Shown here: piece after piece, positions 1 through 8,430 of the stretch | How positions within the stretch are numbered: the first letter of the stretch is position 1 | Layout of the letters: every line of letters begins with the position of its first letter | From: Zoopage sp. CT-All | Taxonomy: Eukaryota; Zoopagomycota; Zoopagomycetes; Zoopagales; Zoopagaceae | Direction of reading: 5' to 3' | NCBI GenBank assembly: GCA_004114245.1 | Contig: QZWS01000134.1 | Location: forward strand, 1 to 22,917 | DNA: 22,917 nt | Program-made: the position numbers and the translations under genes | Notes under the pieces: model-generated | Database searches by the model: none | Told to the model about the DNA's origin: nothing | The model's input: the letters and a program-made list of their open reading frames with translations, nothing else

Positions 1-269
1 GGAGGGGCGCGGAGACGGAGGACATTGGGCGGTGGAGGGCGACGGCAAGCGCGGAGTGGGCCAGACGGCAGATGGGTGGCTTCATGCGAGGCCACAAGGC
101 GACTTGCGAGCGCCACTTGGCAGCGCCGCGCCAGTCAACGGGCCTGTGGCTGCTGCGCGCTCCTCTGGCTGCGGCTCGGATCTGCGTGCTGGTGTCTGTC
201 TTAGTGCTGCCGCAGCTACATATGCATATTAATGTCTCGTGACTGCGCTCGCTTGGCTCATCGATTCCC

Positions 270-500
270 ATGGGTGCTTGTTGCAGCGCGGACAGAATCC
301 AGCAAATGCCGATCCATGTTGGAGGCGCCGAGACTGCAATGAGCGGCGTGGAGCCAGGCACGATTGTTAGCGGCGGAGTGGCACAGACGATGGCCTATGA
401 CGATCGCCAGAAACGGCTTGACGCCGCGGAAGCCCGCGCGGCCCAGGTGGATCCCTCCTCACGCCGCCGAGTGCGAGTTTTAATGGGGCTAGAGCGCTAA
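270..500 (+). CDS. Small N-myristoylated SVIP-like protein with a p97/VCP-interacting motif
   Basis: This is a 76-residue intronless ORF. It begins MGACCS, a textbook N-myristoylation signal (Gly2, Ser6) with two adjacent cysteines suited to palmitoylation, so the product should be anchored to membranes. Residues 46-56 read RQKRLDAAEAR and match the VIM consensus R-x5-AA-x2-R exactly; this motif binds the N domain of the AAA ATPase p97/Cdc48. A short, myristoylated protein with one VIM helix is the architecture of SVIP, an inhibitor of ER-associated degradation in animals. The C-terminal 20 residues are basic and not recognisable. A 33-nt stretch near the end (GTGCGA...CTAATAG) looks intron-like but is shorter than any other intron here, so I kept the unspliced form. 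The assignment rests on motif and architecture, not on full-length similarity. Confidence 0.62.
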   Translation: MGACCSADRIQQMPIHVGGAETAMSGVEPGTIVSGGVAQTMAYDDRQKRLDAAEARAAQVDPSSRRRVRVLMGLER

Positions 501-671
501 TAGGGGTGGGTCGGGGGCGAAACTACGAGCAGCGGCGGCTGGTACAGGACCAGCCTCGCCGAATGATAATTTGATGGTACCCGGTCCTGCTGCTCCCTTC
601 CCTTTGACCTTGTATTGTAGTGGCGAGCCGACTAATGTATTAGTATAGATACTATGTTGCTATCCATATAT

Positions 672-2031
672 CTACAATTCACATACGGCAAACCCAGAGC
701 GGAGGAACATGCCTAGGAGCAGCTTCCCGGTGGTTACATCACCAGCCGCCGACGTTACACCAGAAAATTTGCCCCCTGCATCCACCAACAGCGCCTCGAT
801 TCGATACCGGTGGCCCATGAAGAGGTCTTCCCCCGTATTTGCGACGATCTGGTCTATCTTGCTTGGGCATGGCTCGTTCGACGGATCCTCGATGTGCGCC
901 AGAGTCTGGAGCATCTTGGGGAACCCTTTCACCATCCCATCAGCTTTAGCAATTGAATAAAAAGGCTCTACCTGGGACATATATAGCACCGGTGACTCCA
1001 TCGGTATGGAGATTATCCAGCGCTTTTCCAAAGTACAGCTTTTCCATCTCGCGAAGGTTGTCGTTCGAGGGGCGACGTTCATATACCCGCACGGTGCCTG
1101 TATTGGTCTCGGCCACAAATATGCGCTGATCGTCAAGCGAGGCAGCGATGCCGTTGGCGTAGCGGAGTCCCGAAGCGACGATACGGCAGGGCAGACGAGT
1201 AGCTGGATCGTGCTTGGCTGACGACGGGCAGTGGACGACGTTGGCAGTGCCTAGTCCGCCTGGCATGAGCCCCTCTACATCGCGCATAATGCCATCCATA
1301 TACTTGTGGTCGTTGGTAGCATAAAATCCACCACTAAATGCGGAATGCGTCGGTCATGTTAACGCAAAGCTGAGTCGATTACTTTGGATCAAGCAGGATG
1401 CTGTTGGGCGAATGGATAAGGGGATCGGACACCGTTTCCACATGCATCAGCTGATCCGATCCCAGGACGTGCACAAAGCGCTCCACGGTGCTCGAATTAA
1501 ATTGGTGATTGACGGCCAGCAGGGTGATTTGTCCGGGTACAACTTGGCGAATGGTGATGGAGTGCGAGCTAAAATGGAAGCCGTCCGGGACGCTCGTCAT
1601 GCTGAGTTTGGTCAGCTTCTCCGACTAGGCGGATTTAGCACACATAAATTGAACAGACACCACCTTGAGGTCGTACGTAAAGATAGGGTCCGGAGCGCCG
1701 AAGCCGGTAGTAAGCTCATCTTGCCGACGGAACCCCAGCGGCGGCCACCATTTCATGCGACGCGGTAAATCGGCGCATGCGAGAAACGCCGTCGCTGTAG
1801 GAGAGTGGATTGCGATGCTTTCGCATCCATCGGCGCCTAGAGTAGCGTCAGCGGTTGGCGTGATGAACGTCGATGGAGCCCACCCTCGATCAGCTTGCAG
1901 CGATCGATGCCCACATCCACGAGTTCTTTCCCGAATCCGGAGAGATCGTACACTGTTTGGAGCCGCGGAACGAGCAGGGCAAGGCCTATCACGGCGAGGA
2001 CAGCGGAGATGCTTGCACAGCTAGTGGACAT
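672..2031 (-). CDS. Paraoxonase/arylesterase family protein (PON-like), catalytic His dyad present
   Basis: Five exons on the minus strand: 2031-1884, 1836-1664, 1624-1383, 1333-972 and 925-672 (introns 47, 39, 49 and 46 nt; phases 1,0,2,1), giving 392 residues (PON1 has 355). The family is a six-bladed beta-propeller of calcium-dependent lactonases/arylesterases. An N-terminal hydrophobic stretch (about residues 5-22) resembles the uncleaved signal anchor of PON1. Aligned by eye to PON1, the catalytic dyad His115/His134 corresponds to His128 (FSSHSIT) and His147 (LAVNHQF). Calcium ligands correspond to Glu55, Asn195 and Asp196 (FYATND), Asn248 (YANGI) and Asp294-Asn295 (LDNL); the PON1 Asp54 position appears to be Ser. 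The C-terminus GKLLLGMF...CEL closely follows the PON ending. Substrate is unknown. It is divergent from a paralogue at 2228-3658. Confidence 0.85.
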
Positions 2032-2227
2032 GGCAGGATTCGTGGGAAAACTTTAGATCGTTGGAGAGAGCGCAACAGCGATGCACAACAAATGCGTCTA
2101 TTGTGCACCAGAAACTAGGCAGGTGGATGGAAATTGCGGTGCTAACAAAGAGTTTTCAATTTCCCGATTTCTGAGATAGAGCGACTGACTATCGATGTGC
2201 GTGAACGCGTATTCCATTTTATCCGAC
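2032..2227. promoter_or_regulatory. Shared intergenic region between divergent paraoxonase paralogues
   Basis: These 196 bp separate the start codons of the two divergent PON-like genes, so both promoters and 5' leaders must lie here. I see no clear TATA box or repeated operator. Co-regulation is an inference from the spacing alone. Confidence 0.45.
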
Positions 2228-3658
2228 ATGCTCTCGTCAATACGCAACGCCTCTGTCCTGGCCCTTCTCGCTGTTCTATCCTACTGGGCGCATGTATTCA
2301 TCGACCACAGGCTTGGATTGTCTCGCGAGGTAATCGATGTGGCGAACCACGGCTGCCAAGTGATCTACGGTTGGCGGCCTTTGGAATGCATCCGCCCTGA
2401 CCCGTCAATGTAGGAGCGTCTGGCTGTGAATCGCTCGCTTATCACCAGCCAAGCGGAACTGTATTTCTTGCGTGCGCGGCCGACTTGGAGTTTCGGCGCG
2501 AGAAATGGCAGCCCCTCGCGGGAAAATTCTCCGGCAACGGCACGGCGGATATGGACCTAGACGTCATCTATGCTTACGAGCTTGAGGTAGGAGGCGATTC
2601 CTGAGTAATCTACATCGCTAATTCACATAGACAGCGACGTTTCGAAAGCTGAGTATCAAGAATTTTGCAGGTCCGTTTTTCGTTCAAGGCATTGGTATCG
2701 TCAAGCGCACTGCCGCGAATCTTATTACCCTGGCCGCGGTCAATTACGCATACGATGGCCCCACGATTGAGCTTTTTGAGTACAGTCTGGGCGACCATAA
2801 TATATTTCACAAGGATACGGTGCGGGATCCTTTGGTCCAATCTCCCAACGGCGTGGTCCCCATTGACAGGTGACGTACTCTTGTGTCCTGGGTGTCAAAA
2901 TTGATTTTGCATGTAGAACAAGCTATTATGTGACAAATTCCTGGACATCGGATGCCAAGTTCGATCGCTTTATGGATATATTCAGCCCACTTCATCGACC
3001 CGGCGCTAGCGTCATTTTTCGTGATGGTGTGCGAAAGGCACACCGCATAGCTCTTTCGGGCCTTCACTTCCCGAATGGTATTGCCGTGACGCCTGGGTAC
3101 GTCTTCGTCTCTGAAACAACCAAGCACGGCGTCAGTGTGTGGAAGCGTTTAACAGACGATGAAGGACTTGAGGGCGAGTTGACCCATGCTGCTTGGGTGG
3201 ATTGTGGCATGGCCGTTGATAATCTCGTCGCAATGGCCGACGGCACCGTCTATGTCACAGGTGAAAGACAGCGAAGCTTATGGACTCACTGACGCGTAGT
3301 AGGTCACCCAAAAGTATGGGACTATTTTCAGCATTCGAAGAACCCATCCTTGTCATCGGCAACACAAGTGGTGAAGATCACAATAAGCAACTCGACGGAA
3401 GGGAGCGACACTGTCGAATTCCACACTGAGATCGTTTTCGCCGACACAACGGGGATTGTATCTGGTGGCTCAACGGCTGTTGTGGATGATGCTCGTGGCG
3501 CCATGATCTTTGGCCTCATTCATCGAGATGGGTTTGTACGCTGTGACCTTGCTACGCGAGTTCCAGCACCGTTTGACCAGGAGGGCTTGGAGCTATCTGA
3601 TTTATTCAGCTACGATGCCGCACACCCACTGTTGCAGGAATTGGACAATGAGTTATAA
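2228..3658 (+). CDS. Paraoxonase-like protein lacking the catalytic histidine dyad
   Basis: Five exons: 2228-2369, 2414-2586, 2631-2869, 2917-3260 and 3303-3658 (introns 44, 44, 47 and 42 nt; phases 1,0,2,1), giving 417 residues. The ATG at 2228 is chosen over 2195 because the protein then aligns with the start of the neighbouring paralogue. Intron positions and phases match the paralogue exactly, and exon 2 is 173 bp in both. It keeps calcium-ligand positions Glu53 (GCESL), Asn192 (VTNSW), Asn238 (FPNGI) and Asp286-Asn287 (VDNL). The positions equivalent to PON1 His115 and His134 are Gln124 (FVQGIG) and Tyr144 (AVNYAY), and the PON1 Asp169 position is Ser193. The fold is probably intact but classical lactonase chemistry is doubtful. 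A hydrophobic N-terminal segment (about residues 8-22) suggests secretion or membrane anchoring. Confidence 0.82.
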
Positions 3659-4300
3659 TTGGTAATTATATATGTCAGTATGCATGAATGTAGACAATGT
3701 GCTGGTTTAGCTTTTGAAATGCATTAGTCTATGAGGAAGAGCAGTATTGAAGGATGCTTATTTAATGTTGCTAAGACATTTGTGGCTATTGTGGAGTAGA
3801 TAGATGGCTGAAGCACAGTCTTTTTTCTTTTCATTAAAAATACATACAGTTTTGCAGATCTTGGTTCCCCTTTTGCACTCTCTGTCATTCCCCTTTTCAC
3901 TACCCCACAGCTATGAGGTTAGTTTCTTAGAAAAGAATGTTTCTAAGTTTAGAAATTTCTTGACAGCATTGTAATCTAACCTAGGCAGGCATAACACTAA
4001 AGAAGTAAGAGAGTAGTTACTACTAAAAATAATACTTCATAATTTGGAATATAGTATTTGATTAGATATAGCCTATATTAATATAGTATCTTGCCTGGGA
4101 TGTAGTGCCTGGTTAAATATAGTAAAGAATATCACCAAGTCACACATTCATAGTAATCCACAACTTTTGCTACTTGCAATTATAGAGTATCATTTTTAAT
4201 AGTTACAACCATAACTAACAATTATTTATTACAATTGCAATAGCATGTAGCAATAAGATAATGTTGTCCCACTCACATTGGCTACTACTGACATTTTTTC
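3659..4300. other. AT-rich intergenic stretch, no gene seen
   Basis: The sequence turns sharply AT-rich directly after the PON-like gene, with many A/T runs and short stop-filled frames. The only structure seen is 3924-3973, which resembles 7374-7423 in the same orientation; both end in ACAGCATTGTA. I find no coding signal. Confidence 0.6.
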
Positions 4301-4553
4301 AATAAATCATTCTTAGAGAAAGCAGGTATCTCTCTGAATATCATGTAAATTGCTAGGTAAATGTAACTCAGCTGGCAAGCATGAAAATATACTTAATATC
4401 TGTGATGTAGTAATAGGTTGTAGGATGGCATGGTGTATATTGTTAGAAAATTGGGGTCTTGGTAAGCTTCCTTCTAACCTATTGCACTCATGCTTTACAT
4501 CCTAGGGCTTTTCCTCCTTGAACATCCTGGCATCACGCTTTTCCTTCTTGAGA
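4301..4553. repeat. Segmental duplication, 3' block, copy A
   Basis: About 253 bp nearly identical to 7808-8060 in direct orientation, with only scattered substitutions. It covers the downstream flank of small secreted protein gene 1 and, in the other copy, the last codons of gene 2. Confidence 0.9.
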
Positions 4554-4565
4554 CCCCTGGCTTCC

Positions 4566-4967
4566 CTACTTTACATCATTGGGATTTATGGCTTTGCGCC
4601 TTGCATCCAACTCTGCCTTGCGCATCCTCCTCCGATCATAGAGAATGTATGGAGCTTGGTTTAAAAGTCCTGGAGGAAGATTCTTTTTGATATCGAGTGT
4701 AGCCTGCAATTGAGCAATCGTTGAATCATGTTCGGTGTGCCCTTCTCGTTCTAGCTCCTTCAAAATCTCAGCATATCTGGCTTCATACTTTTGCTCAGTG
4801 TAGTAGTTTGCTCCGCCGCCAGAGTTGTAGTAGTTTGCTCCGCCGCCATATGCATTTGGATCCTTGGACGTTGTTCCATACGTGAAATACATGCTAGCAT
4901 TGGCCGGGGCAGCAATGCAGGCGATAGCAAATGCAACAAGTACGATGGATGAGCAGCGGAAGAGCAT
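4566..4967 (-). CDS. Small secreted protein, family member 1
   Basis: An intronless ORF of 133 residues. It starts MLFRCSS and continues as a strong signal peptide (hydrophobic core about residues 8-20) with a likely cleavage after Ala-Asn-Ala near residue 24. The mature part has a Gly/Tyr/Asn-rich section holding GGGANYY twice, encoded by a 27-bp tandem repeat at 4801-4847. A charged, helix-prone segment follows (TEQKYEARYAEILKELEREG) and then a basic tail. There are no cysteines in the mature region. The start is supported because homology with member 2 loses frame agreement upstream of this ATG. No known domain is recognised and the function is unknown. It lies in an AT-rich, repeat-rich island, and two relatives occur at 8009-8323 and about 21190-21512. 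Confidence 0.65.
   Translation of the reverse strand: MLFRCSSIVLVAFAIACIAAPANASMYFTYGTTSKDPNAYGGGANYYNSGGGANYYTEQKYEARYAEILKELEREGHTEHDSTIAQLQATLDIKKNLPPGLLNQAPYILYDRRRMRKAELDARRKAINPNDVK
4801..4847 (-). repeat. 27-bp in-frame tandem repeat inside secreted protein gene 1
   Basis: The 20-base string tagtagtttgctccgccgcc occurs at 4801-4820 and 4828-4847. On the minus strand each copy encodes GGGANYY, separated by Asn-Ser. Confidence 0.9.
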
Positions 4968-5072
4968 GGTTTCTTGTGATTTATTGTTGTGAGGGCAGGA
5001 TGCGCTGGTGGCTGTGGGCAGTTGGTGGAGGAGAAAAATGACAGGAAAGCCATCACTTGAAAGCAGTGCCTG
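4861..5072. repeat. Segmental duplication, 5' block, copy A
   Basis: It matches 8217-8430 in direct orientation. The match is nearly perfect over the signal-peptide codons and about 105 bp upstream of the ATG, and looser from 4861 to 4889. Similarity stops abruptly at about 5072. Confidence 0.9.
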
Positions 5073-5151
5073 CTCTCAGCGTGTATGCCACTATTAGAGT
5101 GTTTGTGCAGCCACTTCCCCAATTCAAATCCCCAAAACTTTCCCATTTTTT

Positions 5152-5214
5152 GGAATTGGGAAAGTGAACTGCTAAAAGTGTTTGTGCAGCAATTCACTTT
5201 CCCCAACCAATTCC
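5152..5214. repeat. Imperfect inverted repeat (hairpin) with an internal direct repeat
   Basis: The left arm 5152-5173 and right arm 5188-5214 are inverted copies sharing GGAATTGG, GAAAGTGAA and TGCT, around a 14-nt loop. The loop edge carries gtgtttgtgcagc (5178-5190), which is repeated directly at 5099-5111. This looks like a terminal or subterminal part of a decayed DNA transposon. No target duplication could be assigned. Confidence 0.6.
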
Positions 5215-5298
5215 CCAATCTCACTGCAGATGTGCCTCCCTATGCCTGGTTGTCTGTATTTACTAATGCACTCTTTTTATGTTTTAATAAGTTGTGCA

Positions 5299-6300
5299 TT
5301 ATTGCTGCTCACTTAGACGCTGTAATAGCTTTGCAATCTGCAGCTGCAGCTGTAGATTCACTGCATCATGTGCGTGCTGCCTTTCCACATCTTGTGCTTC
5401 TTTCTCCACTTGCTTTGCTTCTGCCTGCTTTGCATCCATTATCATCTGCTCTATTAGCACCATCTGATGCTCTGCGCGCTGTTCTTGGGCATGCTGGCAT
5501 ACTTGTTGCTTGGCTATTTGCATCACAATTAATTCCCTGGTCTTACTCTGCTCACGGTCTTCTGCAATTTAGTATCACCTCCTTGCCTGTTTTTGCTAAT
5601 ATGGCAGTAATGGTATACTTTCGGATGATGTACTTATATTGCTGCTGGGTGGGGGAGGTAGCTCAGAGGTTGGTGGCATCATTCTCATCCACGCAGACTT
5701 GCTTGCTGACATCTCCTCCATTGCTACTTGTTCTATAAGCTCATCTTCTTCCTCTAGTCATTGCTTAACTGCTGCTGATTGTTTCTAATGCAAATAGTTA
5801 GTATTATAACCTGTGAGCTCACTTGCATTGTGCTCATCAGCCTCACCAACTATCATTGTGGCATATTACTGGGCTTCTGTATACAACACTTTAATCCCAG
5901 TTGCTCGCACAGCTTCTACCATCTTGGCCTTGCCCTCTGCCAGGAGAGACTTGAGATGGTTTTCAACCTGGCAAATAGACACGGCTGCCTCCAATGCTGC
6001 ACCAAGATCAGCCGCAACGTCCTTATACCAATCCTTCATCTTCCCAAATTTGTGCAAATGACAAACATGTATCCATACTGCCATCAACAGAGGAAGGTCC
6101 CATGCACTGTCCTACCTCACCTCCTTGGGTGTAGTGCTGGGAGCAATCTGACTGGAGGAGTTTCAGCAAGTAGGGGAGCATCTACCACAGCATCCACCAT
6201 CACCAAGGTTGCTAAATCCATACCATCTGTTATGACAGAATGCTCAGGAGGGTCAATGACAAAGAAGGATGTATTTGTGTTGACCTGACGTAGAGAAAAG
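5299..6300 (-). pseudogene. Coding relic, probably of a DNA-transposon-associated coiled-coil protein
   Basis: The minus strand carries protein-like stretches in different frames, broken by stops. One at about 6290-6120 includes TNTSFFVIDPPEHSV. One at 6087-5866 includes KDWYKDVAADLGAALEAAV. The last, 5526-5299, is Gln/Glu/Ala-rich with a strong coiled-coil look (for example MIMDAKQAEAKQVEKEAQ) and ends in a stop. A Gln-rich coiled-coil tail next to an inverted repeat resembles the accessory proteins of fungal DNA transposons, but I recognise no transposase catalytic motif. Introns cannot be separated from frameshifts here. The transposon origin is inferred from context. Confidence 0.4.
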
Positions 6301-6418
6301 AGACTACCAGAGTTGGGCCCGGCTCAGTTGGCTATACTCTGAAGGCCATGTGGCCATAACAGTCTCTTATACTACTAACTAGCACTATTCAAAGGTAGCT
6401 GCCATATATCAATATGGG

Positions 6419-6520
6419 GTGCAATCAATCTATTATGCCTGCCCTGGCCAGAGGGCCCAGGAGCAGGCAAAGTGGAGTGGATCATGAGAAGGCGGGGGGT
6501 AAAATGTGTTGATTGCACAG
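6419..6520. repeat. Short inverted repeat, GTGCAATCAA arms
   Basis: GTGCAATCAA near 6419 recurs inverted near 6511-6520 (ttgattgcac), with weaker pairing inward. The arms enclose about 80 bp that include a G/C-rich stretch unusual for this island. It is a possible small element or hairpin. Confidence 0.35.
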
Positions 6521-6574
6521 AAAGGACACTAAACTACTCTACCAGGAATCCCATCATAATACCTTTCCTCTGGC

Positions 6575-6674
6575 TGCATTCCTTCTTGGGCTTTGTGCTA
6601 TTCTCTTGGAGTTTGGATTATTGCCTTGGACTTTGTACTATCTCTATGGCTTTGTGCCTTCTCCTTAGATCTTG
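6575..6674. repeat. Degenerate ~20-bp minisatellite, short block
   Basis: Five consecutive units of 19-21 bp resembling tgccatctcctcaggctttg, for example tgctattctcttggagtttg and gattattgccttggactttg. The phase is set by the recurring CTTTG/TTTG ends. Confidence 0.7.
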
Positions 6675-6819
6675 CGTTTTTTTTCATATTAGGCCTACAG
6701 TCTAGAGATAGAGTAATGGCTCTCTTTTCTTCATCTAGCCAACACAAGTACCTGGCCAATATATCTTAACACCCTGAGACTCCTCCCTTGCCTTTTGTGG
6801 CCTTACACTCTAAGTCCTA

Positions 6820-7097
6820 TGCCTCCTTTCTCAGGCCCTGTGCCTACTCATCAAGGCCTGGATCATCATCTTGGGTACCAGATTATCTCCCTCAGGCTCT
6901 GTGCTTTTATCTTGGGTCTTGCACCATTCTCTCAAGTTTCAGGATATCTTCTAGGTTTTGCACCATCTCCTCAGGCTCTAGATTATCTCTTTATACTTTA
7001 TGTTATCTTCTCAGGCTTTGGCTGCATCTTTTGGATTCCATGCCATCTCTTTGGCATTGTCCTACTTCTTTGGACTTTGGCCATATCTCTCAGACTA
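6820..7097. repeat. Degenerate ~20-bp minisatellite, long block
   Basis: About fourteen units of 18-21 bp of the same family as 6575-6674, for example tgcttttatcttgggtcttg, caccatctcctcaggctcta and tgttatcttctcaggctttg. The two open frames crossing it on the plus strand are explained by low stop density of the repeat and are not taken as genes. Confidence 0.75.
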
Positions 7098-7807
7098 AGT
7101 TTGAGATTTCATGCCAAGTACCCAGATAAACTAGGCCTTTGAGGAGGAGATAATGTCACAGTCTCTTTTCTTCTTGTCTTGTCAACACCAGCATTGACCC
7201 TAATAAACTCTATTACCACCTTTTCTTACACACTACCTCCTATTGGGTTTACCCAGTCATCACATAATACAGGCATTACACTCTCTCTATTAGTAGACTG
7301 CTAGCTAGTACATTTTCACTTTGTCCACTACACTACACTGTGTCCATTATCATATCTTTTCTACAGGTGATTTTTTAGAAAATGGAAAGTTCTTGGGTTT
7401 TGGAGTTTCTCAACAGCATTGTAGTGCTGTGGATAGATTGTTACTCAAAGTGAATTTTAATCCAAATTGGGAAATAGATTTTAATGTGGCATTGAGTAGT
7501 GGAGAAGAGGATTGATAGAAATTGATATATTTCTATTATAACACTATTGTTCTCAGACTTTGGAATTGTGATGCCCACATGGGCAGTAGTCTCTTTTTGT
7601 AAGAACAAAACCACCAATACATGGTGTTCCATTGACTTTGGGCTGCCTTCACCCTAAGTCCTGGTGCTCAGGCACAGCTTTGAATCGTTCCAACACATGG
7701 GAATGACAGGAATAAGTAAGAATAAAGAAAGAAAGTGCCAAAGCAATATATTCAAAGAAGAAGCAAACCAGAGTCTATGGAATACCATATATTAATAATT
7801 TGGATAT
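7098..7807. other. AT-rich intergenic stretch, transposon debris suspected
   Basis: No convincing gene. A 64-codon frame at 7321-7515 has no recognisable features. The part at 7374-7423 repeats 3924-3973, and its reverse complement loosely resembles the segment near 5101-5150. Confidence 0.4.
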
Positions 7808-8060
7808 AATAAATCCTTCTTAGAGAAAGCAGGTATCTCTCTGAATATCATATAAATTGCTAGGTAAATGTAACTCAGTTGGCAAGCATGAAAATATACT
7901 TAATATCTGTGATGTAGTAATAGGTTGTAGGATGGCATGGTGTATATTGTTAGAAAATTGGGGTCTTGGTAAGCTTCCTTCTAACCTATTGCACTCATGC
8001 TTTACATCCTAGGGCTTTTCCTTCTTGGACATCCTGGCATTACGCTTTTCCTTCTTGAGA
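7808..8060. repeat. Segmental duplication, 3' block, copy B
   Basis: Direct copy of 4301-4553. The block starts at aataaatc in both places and includes the stop codon and last codons of secreted protein gene 2. Confidence 0.9.
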
Positions 8061-8323
8061 TTCCTAGCTTGCTCACGTATTGCTTGATCAAAGAGCCATT
8101 CTCGTTCTACTTCCTTACGAAGTTCAGCCTTTTCGTCTTCATACGTTTGCTCAGTGTTGGCAGAGTTTTCTTCCGTTGTAACTGGGCTAAAAACTTGGTC
8201 AAGGTGTGTGCTTGGACTCTTGGATGCTGTTGCACGTGTGATATGCATGCTAGCACTGGCCGGGGCAGCAATGCAGGCGATAGCAAATGCAACAAGTACG
8301 ATGGAGGAGCAGCGGAAGAGCAT
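8009..8323 (-). CDS. Small secreted protein, family member 2
   Basis: An intronless ORF of 104 residues. The start at 8323 gives MLFRCSS, with a signal peptide nearly identical to member 1 and likely cleavage after Ala-Ser-Ala-Ser near residue 25; an in-frame ATG further upstream (8467) is not used because the matching region of member 1 is out of frame there. The mature part shares only a short core with member 1 (TEQ-x-YE, then KE-x-EREW in place of KELEREG). It lacks the Gly/Tyr repeat and ends in a very Lys-rich tail (LKKEKRNARMSKKEKP). About 165 bp present in member 1 are missing, and the tail is encoded by sequence that is out of frame in member 1. There are no mature cysteines and no known domain. 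Confidence 0.62.
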   Translation of the reverse strand: MLFRCSSIVLVAFAIACIAAPASASMHITRATASKSPSTHLDQVFSPVTTEENSANTEQTYEDEKAELRKEVEREWLFDQAIREQARNLKKEKRNARMSKKEKP

Positions 8324-8430
8324 GGTTTCTTGTGATTTATTGTTGTGCGGGCAGGATGCGCTGGTGGCTGTGGGCAGTTGGTGGAGGAGAAAAAATGAAA
8401 GGAAAGCCATCACTTGATAACAGTGCCAGC
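8217..8430. repeat. Segmental duplication, 5' block, copy B
   Basis: Direct copy of 4861-5072 covering the signal-peptide codons and about 105 bp upstream of the start codon. Confidence 0.9.

Noticed and set aside
3-242. Open frame from the window edge on the plus strand with a hydrophobic C-terminus.
   Set aside because: It could be the end of an upstream gene, but no family is recognised and GC-rich DNA gives such frames by chance.
5085-5738. 217-codon hydrophobic plus-strand frame resembling a membrane protein.
   Set aside because: It is antisense to the Gln/Glu-rich coiled-coil relic, which read backwards yields Leu/Phe-rich sequence.
6310-6345. tRNA-derived SINE, because GGCTCAGTTGG resembles an A box.
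   Set aside because: No B box (GGTTCGA-like) at the right distance and no cloverleaf could be drawn.
6788-7142. Two overlapping plus-strand frames of about 113-115 codons.
   Set aside because: They cross the ~20-bp repeat in two frames at once; openness follows from the stop-poor repeat.
4301-8430. LTR retrotransposon with the two secreted-protein blocks as LTRs.
   Set aside because: The repeats contain coding genes with signal peptides, differ by large indels, and no reverse transcriptase, integrase or primer-binding site is seen between them.
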